Shown: in pieces, positions 22,530-36,129 of the stretch
Layout of the letters: the number at the start of each line of letters is the position of its first letter
Position numbering within the stretch: position 1 is the stretch's first letter
DNA from: Sipunculus nudus
Taxonomy: Eukaryota > Annelida > Sipuncula > Golfingiida > Sipunculidae
Reading direction: 5' to 3'
DNA: 64,000 nt
Assembly (NCBI GenBank): GCA_026874595.1
Contig: CM049317.1
Coordinates: 75,548,891-75,612,890, forward strand
Notes under the pieces: model-generated
What the model was told of the DNA's origin: nothing
Database searches by the model: none
What the model saw: the letters and a program-made list of their open reading frames with translations, nothing else
Program-made: the position numbers and the translations under genes

Positions 22530-23022
22530 TATGATACCAATATCTGCAGAGATAAAGGATGAATTGCAGTAATATCACTCAAATACAAGGAGTATTATAG
22601 TATTATCAAAGATACAGGGAGTTTTGCAGTTTTATCAAACACTCATGGTAGGCTCTGCTCACAGCAGGTACTGGTGTATTATCAAAGATACAGGGAGTAT
22701 TATCACACACAAGTACAAGGAGTATTACAGTATTATCACACACAGATACAGGGAGTATTACAGTATTATAACACAGAAACAGTATTACAGTATTATCACA
22801 CACTGATACAGGGAGTCTTATAGTATTATCATACATAGATACAGAGGGTATTACAGTATTATCACACACAGAAACAGGGAGTATCACAGTATTATCTCAC
22901 ACAGATACAGGGAGTATTATAGTTTTATCCTACACAGATACATGGAATATCACAGTATTATGACACACAGATACAGGGAGTATACAGTATTATCACACAC
23001 AGACACAGGCAGTATTACAGTA
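22530..23022 (+). repeat. Minisatellite, about 33-bp unit (ACAGGGAGTATTACAGTATTATCACACA)
   Basis: About 14 imperfect copies. The array resumes with TATTATCACACAT at 24724, after the TIR element inserted in it. Confidence 0.85.
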
Positions 23023-24723
23023 CAGCAAGTCCCGCCGTTAGGGAACACGGGGATGAGCAGACACCTTCAATGTATGGACACTTAGCCATTGTCCCGACCC
23101 ATGTCCCATTAAAATTGATCTGTCATGAGCGGATACCTGCTAAACGCGGACAAGGACAGTCATGTTTGGCCCAAACTCCTGTCATGAACGGACACCTGAG
23201 TCTGAGATAATACTACTAGTATCAGTGGCCACATTTTACGCTGCATGATGTACCAGCTGATCAGCTCTGCAGAACACTTTGTGCACTGCATGAACGGCAT
23301 GTTTTTAGATTCATTCATAGATCTCATGTAAATCGCAGGATTTCTGTATCACATGACTGACTCGACGAATGAGCATTAACATTGGTTGACCTGAGTCTTT
23401 TTCTGTCATCTAAACTTGGCGGACAAGTGGTTTGTGGCAGGAAACTTTGATCACTATTTTGATGCTGCAAAAATAATTAAGATAGCATATAATAATTATA
23501 ATTCTAACAGTTGTAAAAGATGTCATAATGAAGATTAACTGGAACAATTTGACCTGTACAATAATCCAAATATGATCGCGAGCGCACCTGCAGGAGACAG
23601 CGGCCGAACACCCCAGAAAGCTCCCGAATACCCCGGTGTATCCATTATATTGAATATCCACCTCATTTGATGCCCGGTCATGGCATTGTTAATCTAACAA
23701 AGTCATTGCTGGATTTGAGACATCCAGTTATAATCTCAATGTCAGGATGAAATTCTCATGTTGAAAATTATTTCCGTCCTAATATTGAGTTTGAAGTTGA
23801 TGTATTAGAATCAATTTGAGCAAACAAAATCACTGTACATAGTTCAATTTTGATTGCGAGTAGCAACGGCCGGCGACAGCTGCCAAACGCTCCCGATCAC
23901 CCCAGCGTTTCCGCCATATTGAAAGTCTGCCTGATGTGCAGCCTAGTTAGGGCAATTTTAATCTGACAAATTCATTGCTAAATTTGAGGTATCCGGCCAT
24001 AATTTCAATGCTGGGATAAAGTTCTGATGTGTAAAATTGATTTGGTTCCATTATTGAATTGAGGCAACTGGATTTTAATGATTTCCCATGGACTATACAC
24101 AAGAGACATTCAGAGACTAACTCTTTTGACAGACATAAATTTACTATTCAGTGCTGTGAAAAGAACATTGCATAACTGTAATTGTTCCCAAAAAATGATA
24201 TAAATGGAATATCTTAATGACACCCTTATCTTTTATTCCAGATATTCTCCTACCATGTCTAAACCAGAAGTTTGCGGGATGACTTTTATTCATATTTATT
24301 TATTTATTGAGAAACAATTTAATTAAGAAATATTATAAATATCATATTTTATTGAGTAAAAATTTGTATTAAAGTTTTAATAGTAAATACTATTTCTATT
24401 AAATTATACTCATGATCCACCATTTATTTAATTTGGTATTCATAAATAAACCAGCACTTTAAAGACTTTTAATCATGAATGCAAGGGATCTGCTTTCTTG
24501 TGTTGGATGTCCATATAAATATTTGTTTCATATATTATTGATATAAAAAAATTATTTTATATACTTACAGGTATGTGATTTTTTTTTTTAATTATTGAAT
24601 GAATTTCCAAATATAGTAATCTCTACCCCGCCAGCATCTGTCCCTGCCTCTCATGAAGGGACACCTGCAATGTAGGGACACTGGCGATTTCCCACAGGTG
24701 TCCCCTGACGACAGGTTCTGCTG
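23023..24723. mobile_element. 1.7-kb pogo/mariner-like non-autonomous element, TA target site
   Basis: The termini CAGCAAGTCCCGCCGTTAGG (23023) and, on the other strand, CAGCAGAACCTGTCGTCAGG (ending 24723) are inverted repeats of roughly 26 bp, flanked by TA on both sides. Removing the element and one TA restores the surrounding minisatellite unit (ATTACAG-TA-TTATCACACA). Internally, about 270 bp is tandemly duplicated (CATTGCT..ATTTGAG words at about 23702 and 23971). There is no transposase frame. TIR style and TA duplication fit Tc1/mariner-pogo. Confidence 0.8.
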
Positions 24724-25544
24724 TATTATCACACATGGAAGATGCCAAGGTGCCTAAGTGAAATTCAGGCTCGAGGTCTGTCCGGATGCAAGCAAAACCA
24801 AACTTAAATGTAGTACATTGATTTTACACCAGATGGCCCCACTGCTCAACACAAACAAGATACAAATGCCCATATTCTCAGACAACTTGTTTATCCTGTA
24901 ACTAGCACAAAAGTACATGTGCACTAGTCCTGGGATACATGTGCCAGGTATTGAATACCAAGTGATGACCTTCCTTGTACTTGTCGCTGTTCTTGCATGA
25001 GTCTGACATTGTCACCTTTTTTCAACGTCTTTTTTTTTATTTTGAAAAAAAAAAGACATTTTGTTTGTAACACGAGGCTAGTCACAATTAATGCACGCTC
25101 TATGACATAATCTACACACTCTGTGTGAGTTTGTAATTCACATTCATTGCACAATCTGCATGATCTTAATTTCCGAAGTGTGTCCTGAACTTTGTCTTCT
25201 GTGTCAAATCAACTTTGTCATAAAATATACAAAGTGAATTGATCAACCTTAGTTTTGTATTTTAGCAGGCAGTGTGGACTATGGCCTCAACATTTTTTTT
25301 TTTCATCCATTGTGAATTATGGCCTCAGCCATGTAGACTGAACTGTGACCTCCACTACATCATTTGTCAATCAGTGTGAACTGTGACCTCAACATTGTTA
25401 TATAAAATGCAGTGTGAATGATCTCAGTTTTATTGTATCTGCCCCACAAGAATGTACTATGTTTTTGCCAGCTTTTTTATCTGTTACCAGCTTGATTCAA
25501 CAAACTATGGATGGATTTTCATTACCTTTTTGTAGGTTTAGGTT

Positions 25545-26160
25545 ATCATCCCAGGAACAAATATGTTCACCATTCCAGAGTAAGGTTCTTTAGTTACCAT
25601 TCTAGGGTAGAGTGATTTGTTTGCCATTCCAGGGTAGGGTAATATGTTCACTTATCCATAGTAAGGTAATAGTTAACCATTCCAGGGTAGAGTAATTTAT
25701 TTACCATTCCAGAGTAGGGTTATTTTTTTACAGTTCAAGGTTGGAGTAATTTGTTTACTGTTCCAGGATAGGGTTCTTTGTTTACCATTCCAGGGTAGGA
25801 TAAATGTTTCCAATTCCAGAGTAGGGTCATTCGTTTACTGTTCCTCGTTAGGGTGATTTGTTTACCATTCCAGGGTAGGATAATTTGTTTACCATTCCAG
25901 GGTAGGGTAATTTATTTACTGTTCCAGGAAAGGGTAATTTGTTTACCATTCAAGGGTAGGGTGATTTGTTTACCATTCCAGGGTAGGGTAATTTGTTTAC
26001 CATTCCAGGGTAGGGTAATTTGTTTACCATTTCAGATTGGGGTAATTTGTTTACTGTTTCAGGTAGGGGTAATTTGTTTACTGTTCCAGGATGAGGTAAT
26101 TTGTTTACCATTCCAGGGTAGGGTGATTTGTTAACCATTCCTGGGTTTGGTAATTTGTTC
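25545..26160 (+). repeat. Minisatellite, 27-bp unit (AGGGTAATTTGTTTACCATTCC core)
   Basis: More than 20 copies, most regular at 25850-26140. The unit length is divisible by three and lacks stops in some frames, giving artefactual repeat peptides (ICLPFQGRV) on both strands. Confidence 0.9.
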
Positions 26161-27005
26161 TCCCCAGCTTGGGTCGAGACCAGTGATTAGTTTTACATGA
26201 TACCTTAAATGATAATTTCTGAATGGGATGAAGGTTTACCTACCTGCATACACAGGCTCTCACCTACAAGGAGCCACCCTTCTTCTGGCATACAGAACTG
26301 ACCTGGGATGCAGTCATCAAGTCAGTAACAGACTAATTTCTCTCAGCTTTAATTGATACTTTTCTTGCCCTTTTGAATCACATACCAAAGTTTGATCAAG
26401 GCCCTGGAAATATTCCAGATCTGGTGATTCTTAATTGTGAGGAATCATTCAGTCTTTGGGTGTTTTCTCATATAAAATATAGTGTGAACTGTAACATCAA
26501 CTTGGACATTTAATAAATGTAGTCCAAGCTGGGACCTTAACTTTTTAATACAGTATTCTGACCATTCAAGCTGTAACATCAGTGAATTTATCCTCTGGCT
26601 GCCCTCATGTTCACAGACCCACGAGTCATTTACATCTTTTCATGTTTAGTATCATGTCTCTCTTTGAATATAAATCTGTCCATCCCTGCATATGAAGTAA
26701 CATAAGATACACTGTTAGCAAATACCAAGGATATTTAATTTTTTAAGAATTTTTGTATGAGTGGAGAGGTCAGGTGGATTGTTTGAAAAGGCAGACTTTC
26801 TCTGCCCATGGTGTGGAAAATATTTTTTAAATTACTGGTATGACCTAGAAATAACTGATTCTTGGGCATTTTTTGGGGCTGTTTCATGATGAGTTACTTG
26901 TATATCTAGGAGTTAACATAATAATAAGAAAAAATATTTTTTTTAAAATCTACCTGAGGCTTACCTTTGTGCATTTTGATGAGAAAACATCATAATTTAG
27001 TTGTG
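26161..27005. other. No gene recognised
   Basis: AT-rich noncoding-looking sequence between the 27-bp minisatellite and the CA/TA/CT simple repeats. Nothing supportable. Confidence 0.5.
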
Positions 27006-27007
27006 AC

Positions 27008-27205
27008 CCACACACACACACACATATATATATATAAGTTTCTCTCTCTCTTTCTGTCTGTCTCACTCACTCTCTCTTTTTCTCTCTCTCTGTTTATCTT
27101 TATCTCTCTTGCTCTCTCTCTCTCTTTTTTTTCTCACTCTCTGTTTAGCTCTCTGTCTCTTTCTCGGTCTCTTTTTCTCACTGCCTGCCTGTCTAGCTCT
27201 CCCCT
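27008..27205 (+). repeat. (CA)n(TA)n followed by CT-rich simple repeat
   Basis: ACACACAC... and ATATATAT at 27010-27035, then an irregular CTCTCT/TTTCTC tract to about 27205. Confidence 0.85.
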
Positions 27206-30200
27206 CTCCTGCCATTGCTCTCCCACTCACCTAATTCACAGACTAGGTGGGCTTAGTTCTTGATCAGGTAGCAGATCTACCCTTAAATACTGTATGATAG
27301 TAATTCAGTCCCTGCAGTATATATAACAGGTTCAGCATATAAAGTCATAATGATGTAATTCTTTAACATATTCACCATTTTACCATTTCAGATGGTTATT
27401 ACCTTTAGATGGCTTGTGTTATAAATGTCTGGGGAAACTTAAATAAAAAGCAGATCGTCAGGCAGCCAGTACCGGGTCATATACAGAGGCGTGTTCAGAT
27501 TAAGTGGTCTGGATGTTGGCTGTACTAGCTCTCCCTGCCAAATTACCATGTTCCTGTCTGCGAGAAATAACCATTGTGGAAACTCGTCCACTAGTTGTGG
27601 CCAATATTGTTTTTATTTCCATACCGTATGGTAGCGACCTTGCAGCAGCTTTCTTGGGAAATCTGTAAACACGAGTGTAATGCAAGTAGATTTTTATTCA
27701 GTGGGAATAATGAGGCATGCAGTATTATTATTTGGCTGTTGGCTACCTCTGTTAGCAGTTAGTAGTCAGTCACGCTCCAGTGATTTTGTCTCTATATACT
27801 ATTGATACCACTGAACCTAGTGCCAGGGCTTTATTGTTAAAGGTCAGTCTCCGAAAATACGAGACAAATTGCTGTCATCAGGCTCAGGAGTAGCGTTTTA
27901 ATGCAGGCGGATGTCTTTGGAAGTCAACTCGGGTATCAGAGACCCCTTTTGTCAGGTGATTGTGGATAGGGTAACCTGTCTGACCTCACTGCCATGGGAA
28001 ACAACCATGACAGGACCAGGGGGAGGGGTATATATTGATGATTGATGGCTTGTTCATTTCAACTCAGCGGACTAAACCTACTGCATGGGTTTATAGATTT
28101 TTGGGATGTACCTGATCATTTGATAAATTCTACAATTAATGCAGCTTGAAATTGCACAGTATTATCTATATATAGTTAGGAGCTGGCCATTACAGTTAAT
28201 ACTAAGGATGTATGTGTGATCATGTACGTGATTCAGACTTTGGTGAATTAAAACTACAAGGTTATTGTATAGGATTTCACAGATAGATAGAACAACACAG
28301 AAACTTAGTTTTTAATCACCAAATTAGCCAAAAGGTTTGTCTGAATTGAGAATAAATATAATTTAAGCTGAAACATGCGATACTGCTAGTCCTTCAGCTA
28401 AACCCTCTCATTAAATACCAAGTAAGCTAAACTTAATAGCTTGCCCTAAACACCATAAGTACTAGCTGATCTCCTTCAGTGAATGAATTACCTGAGGAGA
28501 GACGTCAGCTTCTTCATCAAAGGCCTATACAGGATGCTAAGTCGATAAGTGACTTTCCATCCAGGTGCCATAGGGCAGAGGTATGTCACAGCTCGAGAGT
28601 TCATAACATTATCATCTTTGCCAGGTTCTTATTAATATGACATCATTTGCAGGTGAAAATCATATTCACAATACCTGTAGAAGGAATTAATTTACATAGG
28701 TTTTAATGTGATGTAGGTAGTCAGAAACTTCACTCGAAAAGTTTATGTTCAGTAATAAGTTCCAGTAAAATTACTGATTATTGGTATATTGTATAATAAT
28801 AGTTTATAGAAATAATTGTTGACTCACTGTATCAATGTGAGTTATATATGGGCATACAACATTTCTTAGTGTTTATTGAACCATGTAATCTTGATTCCGA
28901 TGGTTTGAATTGAATTAAATTATATGGAGTCTTGACCTGTGAACAACAATATCTTGATTTTCCTGATTGTAACCGGGTATAACACCCTTGTTGTAGTTAA
29001 CCTCTGTGACCAGGTCAAAATGTCACCTCTCACTTTGGGTGTAATACGATTATACCTGGTATATTTGTACATGCAGAAACCACTGAAACCAACCAGCTTC
29101 TAAAAGCTGAGAGGTCATAGAGTTCAAATATGAGCCGGGGAGTGATGTGATTTTTCATTGCTGGCCCCAACCCAGGTCAAAGGCTCTGCAGGCTTAAAGG
29201 GAAGGCTGTGCCCCACAGCAGTATATCACTCACAAATGAATGCACTAGAATATTGGGGGTTTTGTGGTGTTCCATTTCAGTTATGGGGATAATGACACAC
29301 CCAAGACCTGCAGGTGCAGTAAGCACTGGGCCTGGGAAACACGGTATAAAATAAAGAGACAGGAAGTGAGTGCTGCCCCACTATCACACAGCCCAAAATC
29401 AAATTAAATGGAACTCAGCAGATGTACATACTTAGGTATAGATTTAGACATTGCAGCATAAAAAAATGGTGGAATTTCCTCCAACAAGAAAAAATCTGAT
29501 TAAAAAATCACTGAATTGACCATGTCCTGCCCTCTAAATGTTTAAGGGGTCCAGATAAATTCCTTTTAAATGGCAACAGTTCCTATAAACCAAAGTACCC
29601 CCTGTATTTTAATGCAAAAGAGGACAGAAATTCTTTCCCCCTCATATTATTTTGATACCCATCTACTGGCAATATAACCATTTTCTGCATATTAATCATA
29701 TTCATTCTAAGTTAGGACAGATCTTTCAAACATTTTGGTATGTAAAAAAAAATGGTTGTTGTGATTTATTCGTTGGAGAAATCCTATAAAATAACTGAAT
29801 TGTTTGACAGTTTAATCTTATTTTACCCATCTTTACTCCCTTGTCTCCTCCACAAAAAGTTTGTAATAAAAAAATTGGTAAAATCAGACCTTATCAGTTT
29901 TTTTAAAGTATTAATATTTGTCTGTATATTAGTGAATATTATTTATAAATAGGTGGTGCACAAACATGACACACTAGTGATTAATGAAGTTTCATTGTGT
30001 TACATCCGAAGGCCATGAGAGTTCTATTAATAGCATGGCAGAGTCCCAAGAAGGGAGACAGTAGATGATGTTTGATTACACCACCTCCCGTATGTAACGC
30101 CAAGGACAGGATGCTGTTCTTTGTAATGATGAATGACAAAGTTCTGTAACACGTGTAACACTGAGATAAAACAAAGTCTCCTAATGAGTTCTCCTGTCAG

Positions 30201-30285
30201 CCACAACCTAAACCACCAAGTGCTGTATAACTAATGGTGAGGCCAAAGTATAACATTTGATGTTCCTTGTATGGTTATGAATAAT
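27206..30285. other. No gene recognised
   Basis: Three kilobases without credible exons, TIRs or arrays. Short open frames here (for example minus strand near 27500-27685) show no family motif. Confidence 0.5.
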
Positions 30286-30287
30286 AA

Positions 30288-30289
<2 letters not shown>

Positions 30290-30349
<60 letters not shown>

Positions 30350-30390
30350 TATTAGTATATGCCGTCTTCCGTTTAAGAAAATGTTGTAGA

Positions 30391-30472
<82 letters not shown>

Positions 30473-30550
30473 TTTATTGCCTTCCTCAACCAAGCAAGAC
30501 CAGGATATATATATAAAATAATATATTTATATATATATATATATATATGT
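30290..30550 (+). repeat. (TA)n, (CA)n and (TA)n microsatellite cluster
   Basis: (TA)n at 30290-30346, (CA)n at about 30393-30440 followed directly by (TA)n to 30468, and further TA runs to about 30555. Open frames reading YIYIYI or VCVCVC here are artefacts. Confidence 0.95.
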
Positions 30551-30989
30551 ATATATTATTTAATTTATTATTTATTTTTTTTACTCTTGCCTGAATGACT
30601 TTAGTCTGTCTGTCTGTTTATCTCAACTTTTGGATGGGCAGATGAAGGGCCTAGGAAGAGTTTGTTAGATCGTGGAGTATATTAATGTGTTGGAGTATAT
30701 CAAATAATGTATTTAATAAATAACATGCTGGTGACTGAGCATCAGTTAATAATTCCAGAAGCAAAGTTTAAGATCATCAGGCCATACACCAGATCAGCCT
30801 TATATGCCATTGTGATGTGGCATGAGGCATCCATCTGTTTCAATCCATCGACTGTCTGTTGACAGTTTTCAAACTGCTTTGACTTTGTTACATCGATCTG
30901 AACTGATTTTGATTTTGTTTATATTTCTGATGTGGCTAGGCTTTGGTTTTGAAATTTCCACAGTGAATCTTGAAAGTAATTAATTATAC

Positions 30990-31330
30990 AAATGTTAGCA
31001 AACAAAATCACAAAATATGCTTCTTTTCCATAATTTCTTCACTGATTCTATTGTTTGTTTATCTGATAAGATATGCAAATTTAAGCAGACTTTTCTGAAT
31101 CACAAAATATCCTTCTATCCATAATTTCTTGACAAATTTTTATTCACTTACTTGAATCAGATAGGGCCAGATGTCCCCTCTGAAAATTCCTGTTTATGCA
31201 AATTTATGCAAACTTTTCAAAATCACAAAAAATGCTTCTCCTCCTTAATTTCTTGACTGATTTATGGTTTACAGTTTCTCTTCATAGATAGGGCAGGTGC
31301 GGCCTTTTGAATTTCTACACAGAATTTTGA
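30990..31330 (+). repeat. Three degenerate copies of an about 100-120-bp unit
   Basis: ATCACAAAATATGCTTCTTT..CCATAATTTCTTCACTGAT recurs at about 31006, 31100 and 31223 with substitutions. Phrase structure resembles bodies of the hairpin-headed family (copy E) but no head or tail is seen. Confidence 0.5.
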
Positions 31331-34300
31331 ACTTGCTAGTGGTGCCACCTGAGATACCAACTTTCTGTGATGAAAAGTTCATATCGTGCACTTAGTGTTA
31401 ATTGCATAATTTTATGTTGTCAGGGTTCCAGATCAGCACTACCTCATTTATCATCTAGTTTAGTTTTTTCTGCCTGCCTGAAGCAGTGTTAGAAACTAAA
31501 ACTTGTATAATGATTCAGTTCGGAAATTAGGATAGTGTTATTATCAGTTTATTTACCATTTACTTGAGTAGAATCTCCTGATGCAAACAATATATATTTT
31601 AAAGTAAAAGTAACATGAATTTGTGTCAGATCATCAAATTGTTAATCAGATCGTTAATTAATAATCAGTAATCTGAGACAGACAGTTTCTCAAATATGAC
31701 CAGGTCATAGAAATCTCCGTCACTTTAACTATATATGAAATTATGGTGGAAAATGCAAGTAAACTCCGATCAGCTGGACTTTAACCTGACTCTTGTTGTA
31801 GCAGTATGAAATGGCAGTTCTAAGTGAGGGGTTCTATAAATCAAATGGATGTCGAGACAAGGAATGAACAGTTGTTTGAGTTTGGATGGATATCTGGATT
31901 AAACCTGATGTTTGCAAAAGTGTGTTCTTTCTTACTGCTGTCTGTTTTTTAAGCATTAAAATGATTTCCTCAACATGTTTAATTTTGACAGATTAACTCT
32001 TTCAATGGGTGTAAGGCGGTCAGGATACCCAGCGATCTGACCAGTCATTCGGCCATATCATCAAATGCTCTTGTGCAGGGCATGTTTTATAACCAATCGA
32101 GCTAGAAACATGTAATTTTCCATGTTTTAGATCTAAGTTAACTGTCATTTGAAACTGAAAATTTGGTCACCAGGCCCTGCTACAAATAAAGAGGATTTTA
32201 TCTCTGAAATATCAGAATTCATATGTCACTTCAAGTTTTCTTAACAGAGGTTTTGCTTTTGAGAAATAGAATAACAGTGCTGCAGTAGTCGAGCTTATTT
32301 ATTTTAGACTTGGCTTCATATAAAAAAAACTGTCTTACAATAGATTGATCTGACAAAGCTATGAACAACATTCTTGAAAAAAGTGCTGTTATGGCTATAG
32401 TCATAGCTTGTCTCTTAAACTATGTTATGGTATGTTGAGTGATGGGTTCACTGACCAGGCGAGTGCACTGAATGGTCCAGTTAAATGCTAAATGTTTACA
32501 TTAAGTTGTCTGTGAAAATAATTTTCACTCTAATTTACTGCTATAGGAGGTATGACTGAATTCACTAGAGAAATTAAAGGTGTTCACTATATTTTGCTGG
32601 GTTACAAGGCCTATTACCAGATGTTGACATTAATGATAATTTTTATGATTACTGTATTTGACACAGATTGTTTTGTTAAGGGCATGTCCCTACTGGTATA
32701 TATCATTTGACTGCAGGATGATTTCAGACACAAACACAGGTTATCCTCACTTTATTATTTTATTTCACTTTAGATATACTTAAGATGGAAAATTAGAGTA
32801 ACAGTACTGTTCATTGGTTTTTGTGAAAATAAAAAAAGTTTCAGGACCAGTTAAACAATCATTCGTCCTGATTGGCTCATGTTTTATGAGTATGTTTTTT
32901 CTGTATAGTTGCACTGTCTTTGCCTCAATACCTGTGATGTGTGAGGAAATATATATATATATAATATAAATCATAATTAATTAAAATAATATAAATATAA
33001 TATAAAAAATGGAGAAAAAAAAATTTGTCAGACATTTTTACTACTACTGCACTCATTAGGTAAGACATCGTGTCTGACAGAATTTGATTCCTCTGTTTGT
33101 ATTAATATAAAGATCTGGTGTAATATCATAAAGCACTCTAGCAGTTGTTCATTGCAGTAAACCATAAAATAAGATTATATATATATATACACCTACAGGT
33201 AATGTACACGTATCAGGTAAACTTATGTTAGCTTTGTAAAGCCTATAGTTGTCATTGAAAAGGTATGACTCATGTATGTCAGCATGATAAATGTAACATG
33301 AGGATGTTGTGTTAAAGAAATACGCAGAATTCACAAGATTTCTTTCTGTAGAAAGTAAAACCACCTCACAAAATGGATCCAAGTACATTCTACAGATTAA
33401 AAAAATAATCCAACAATCGTGATGTTGCTTGTACAATTGGTGAAACAGGTATTCACAATCAAATAAGGTAGAATATGTTATCTACCTGTCACGTCTGAAA
33501 ATACTGTAGCAGAGTGCAGGAAATTCGGTTCATCTTAGATATACTTTGAAAAATTAAAAATGGTTTCAAAACAGTTGTCTTTTTTTTTACACAGCAATTA
33601 AAATAAATTCTGACCAGATGAATTAAACTGTTGAAAAATGTAGTCAAGGGGAGTTTTCAGGATTTCATGTGATAAACTCGCATCGCTCAAACCATGTTTG
33701 AACCACTTGGCTTGTGAAAGGTTCATTAGGTGGGGTTACCTTAAAGTTCTCTGGTTAACAAGTGCTGCATGGATTTGGTTGGATATATTTAAGATATATG
33801 GATGCTTTTATTAGAAGTTTGCAGTATCAGAAACAAATATTACAAGGGAAGTAGAGAGTGGAAACATTTGTGAAAATATGACTTAAACTTCAGGGATTCA
33901 GTCTTGTATTTTATAAATTGTATGTAACTGTATAAGTTGTGCATACAACACCAGAAATTCATATGGATTTTAAAGCTAGGACACAAATAATTCATCATCA
34001 TTTTCTTATTTTATATTCTTATGATCTCAACCTTAAAATAAAATAAAACAAGAGTACAAGGGTGATTTTGTATAAACTTCTTTTCTTAAAGGGACATAAC
34101 CAGGAGCAATATTTTGCCTACTTTTCCACACTAACAGTTCAGTTTTGCTTTATACATAAGTTTACCAGCAAAAACATCCAAGCAGACAGGCTCAGTACCA
34201 CACATATGGCGGTTAAGCACCTTGTTATGGCTCTGCATGTTGATAATTATAAACACAGTACACATGACTTTGTTTACCAACACAATCCCGCGTGACCGAA

Positions 34301-36120
34301 GATCCGATTTTGAGCCGCAACATGTGATGTTTCAGCCAGCAGGAACATGTAATTCATTTTATGGGCCAAGAAGTCAGAAAATCTCCAGAATGACACATGT
34401 TGTAGCCCTGGGATGCATGCGCTGTGTTTATGTTTACACCTTTGATCACACCCGGTCCACTGTATTTCAAACATGTTTACCAGAGTAAGCAGACAGTTTC
34501 AGGGCAATAGTTTGGCAGGTACTGATTTATTTTAAAGGGAAGAGGCTATTTATCATGTTATTTCAACTTGCTTTGTAGGTGATTGGGCCCCTTTAAATGC
34601 ACATAAAATTAAACATAACCACACGTAGGCAGGTTTCCCGAACACATGCAGATACTGGTTTCTTAATATCATCAGTGGCCCATGGCTGGTAGTGTGTAAA
34701 TAAAACATGCTAAAATAATGTCTATTTAATTTTCAGATTTAACCCTAGTTTCTCCACCAAATAGCATGTGGAGAATTTTGTTATATTTTTAGAATCTTGG
34801 TTATATGTACTAGCTGTATATGATGAGCCCTGAAAACTTCCATGCTGTGAAATCTGACTAAATAATGCTGGTTGGATGAGAGAGAAACAACACCATTATG
34901 TTAGGGTCTCAACTATAATTTAATACTAAAATTAATATTCATTTATATATTTGGAGTTTCATCAAAATCAACAAACTTATGTTCTCTCCTTTATATCTTG
35001 TTTCATTGAAAATCATGTTGAGTTTAATATGAATTAAAAAAGCGTCCGAAATTGGGACTCAAACTCTGCATAGAAGCTAGTGTTCAAAGTTGGTGCCATG
35101 GGATGTTAATTAAACCTGTGGTATATATTCCTTGGATCTCCCACCCCCTTGCTACATGCTGGTTAATTACTGCCACCTATCACGGAAACGGTATGTGGAC
35201 TGACGTCATTTTCCTGTGTGACATCATGACTCACACTCCAAAGATGGCCATATGGTCACATGCTACATCAAAGTATCAACATATGCATGTGCTATAAAAA
35301 CCCATAAAACACTCATTCTGGGGATAATTATTCTTGGATTTACACCACAATTTAACTTCAACACTTTCACAATACCAGCCTATATGATAAATGTCAATAA
35401 CATCTGTTATACTGTCTCCAGATATCTTCCAGACATACATACATGCGCACACACACACACAGAATCTAATGAAAACAATAACTCTTGCTTCATGCAGGGT
35501 TAATGAAGGGGTGCCTTCTTATTCTGTAATACAGTGATTCAGTTTTACTGACAGATAAGTATGCTTCCTGATATTTCTTTGACAATAGCATTCCTGCTGA
35601 TTCTGTAAAAAAAATTTGACATGTGACAACTTGTCAAGCTATAAGTGTATTATCAGCAGTGTAAGTTTGGATCAGATTCAAAAGTGGGATTAAGAACCTG
35701 TGAACAACACAATGGATATTTATAGCATCATTGAGAGGTGAGAGCCAGACGTTTATGTCTGAGGCTGATCCTTGTGATGTATCAACACTTCATCACCTTT
35801 GCGGAGTGGCGTCTGTGTCACTTGAGGTGTTTATGGTCTGTCGGTCACTTTTGTGGCCGCAGTGCTTTTGATAAGCCACGTGTAATACTGTACTATTGAT
35901 TACTGTCAAGGACTAGTTAATGTAGATCAAACAGACAGATCACCTCCATTAGAGATCAGTGTCAGTGTACTAAAGGGCAATTTATCATGTGGTCTGATAT
36001 CTTGTACGTTTACTGAGTTTCCAGGCAAACCATGCAGAAGGGAAATCTTACAATCCTGATTTCTTTGTTTTTGTTTGGCAGTAAGTGGGATCTTCAAATT
36101 ACAGACACTGGTTTGAATTC
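31331..36120. other. No gene recognised
   Basis: Long AT-rich interval with only short simple repeats (for example AT runs near 32950-32965 and 33177-33190). A CRE-like TGACGTCAT occurs near 35202, isolated and without other promoter signs. Confidence 0.5.
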
Positions 36121-36129
36121 TGTTTTTGT

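Noticed and set aside
25853-26134. Repeat protein (ICLPFQGRV)n
   Set aside because: 27-bp minisatellite with both strands open. No start context, flanking exons or family match.
30271-30516. Open frames in (TA)n/(CA)n runs
   Set aside because: Simple-sequence artefacts.
35195-35235. Second promoter with CRE-like TGACGTCAT
   Set aside because: Isolated motif with no GC island, donor or coding exon nearby.
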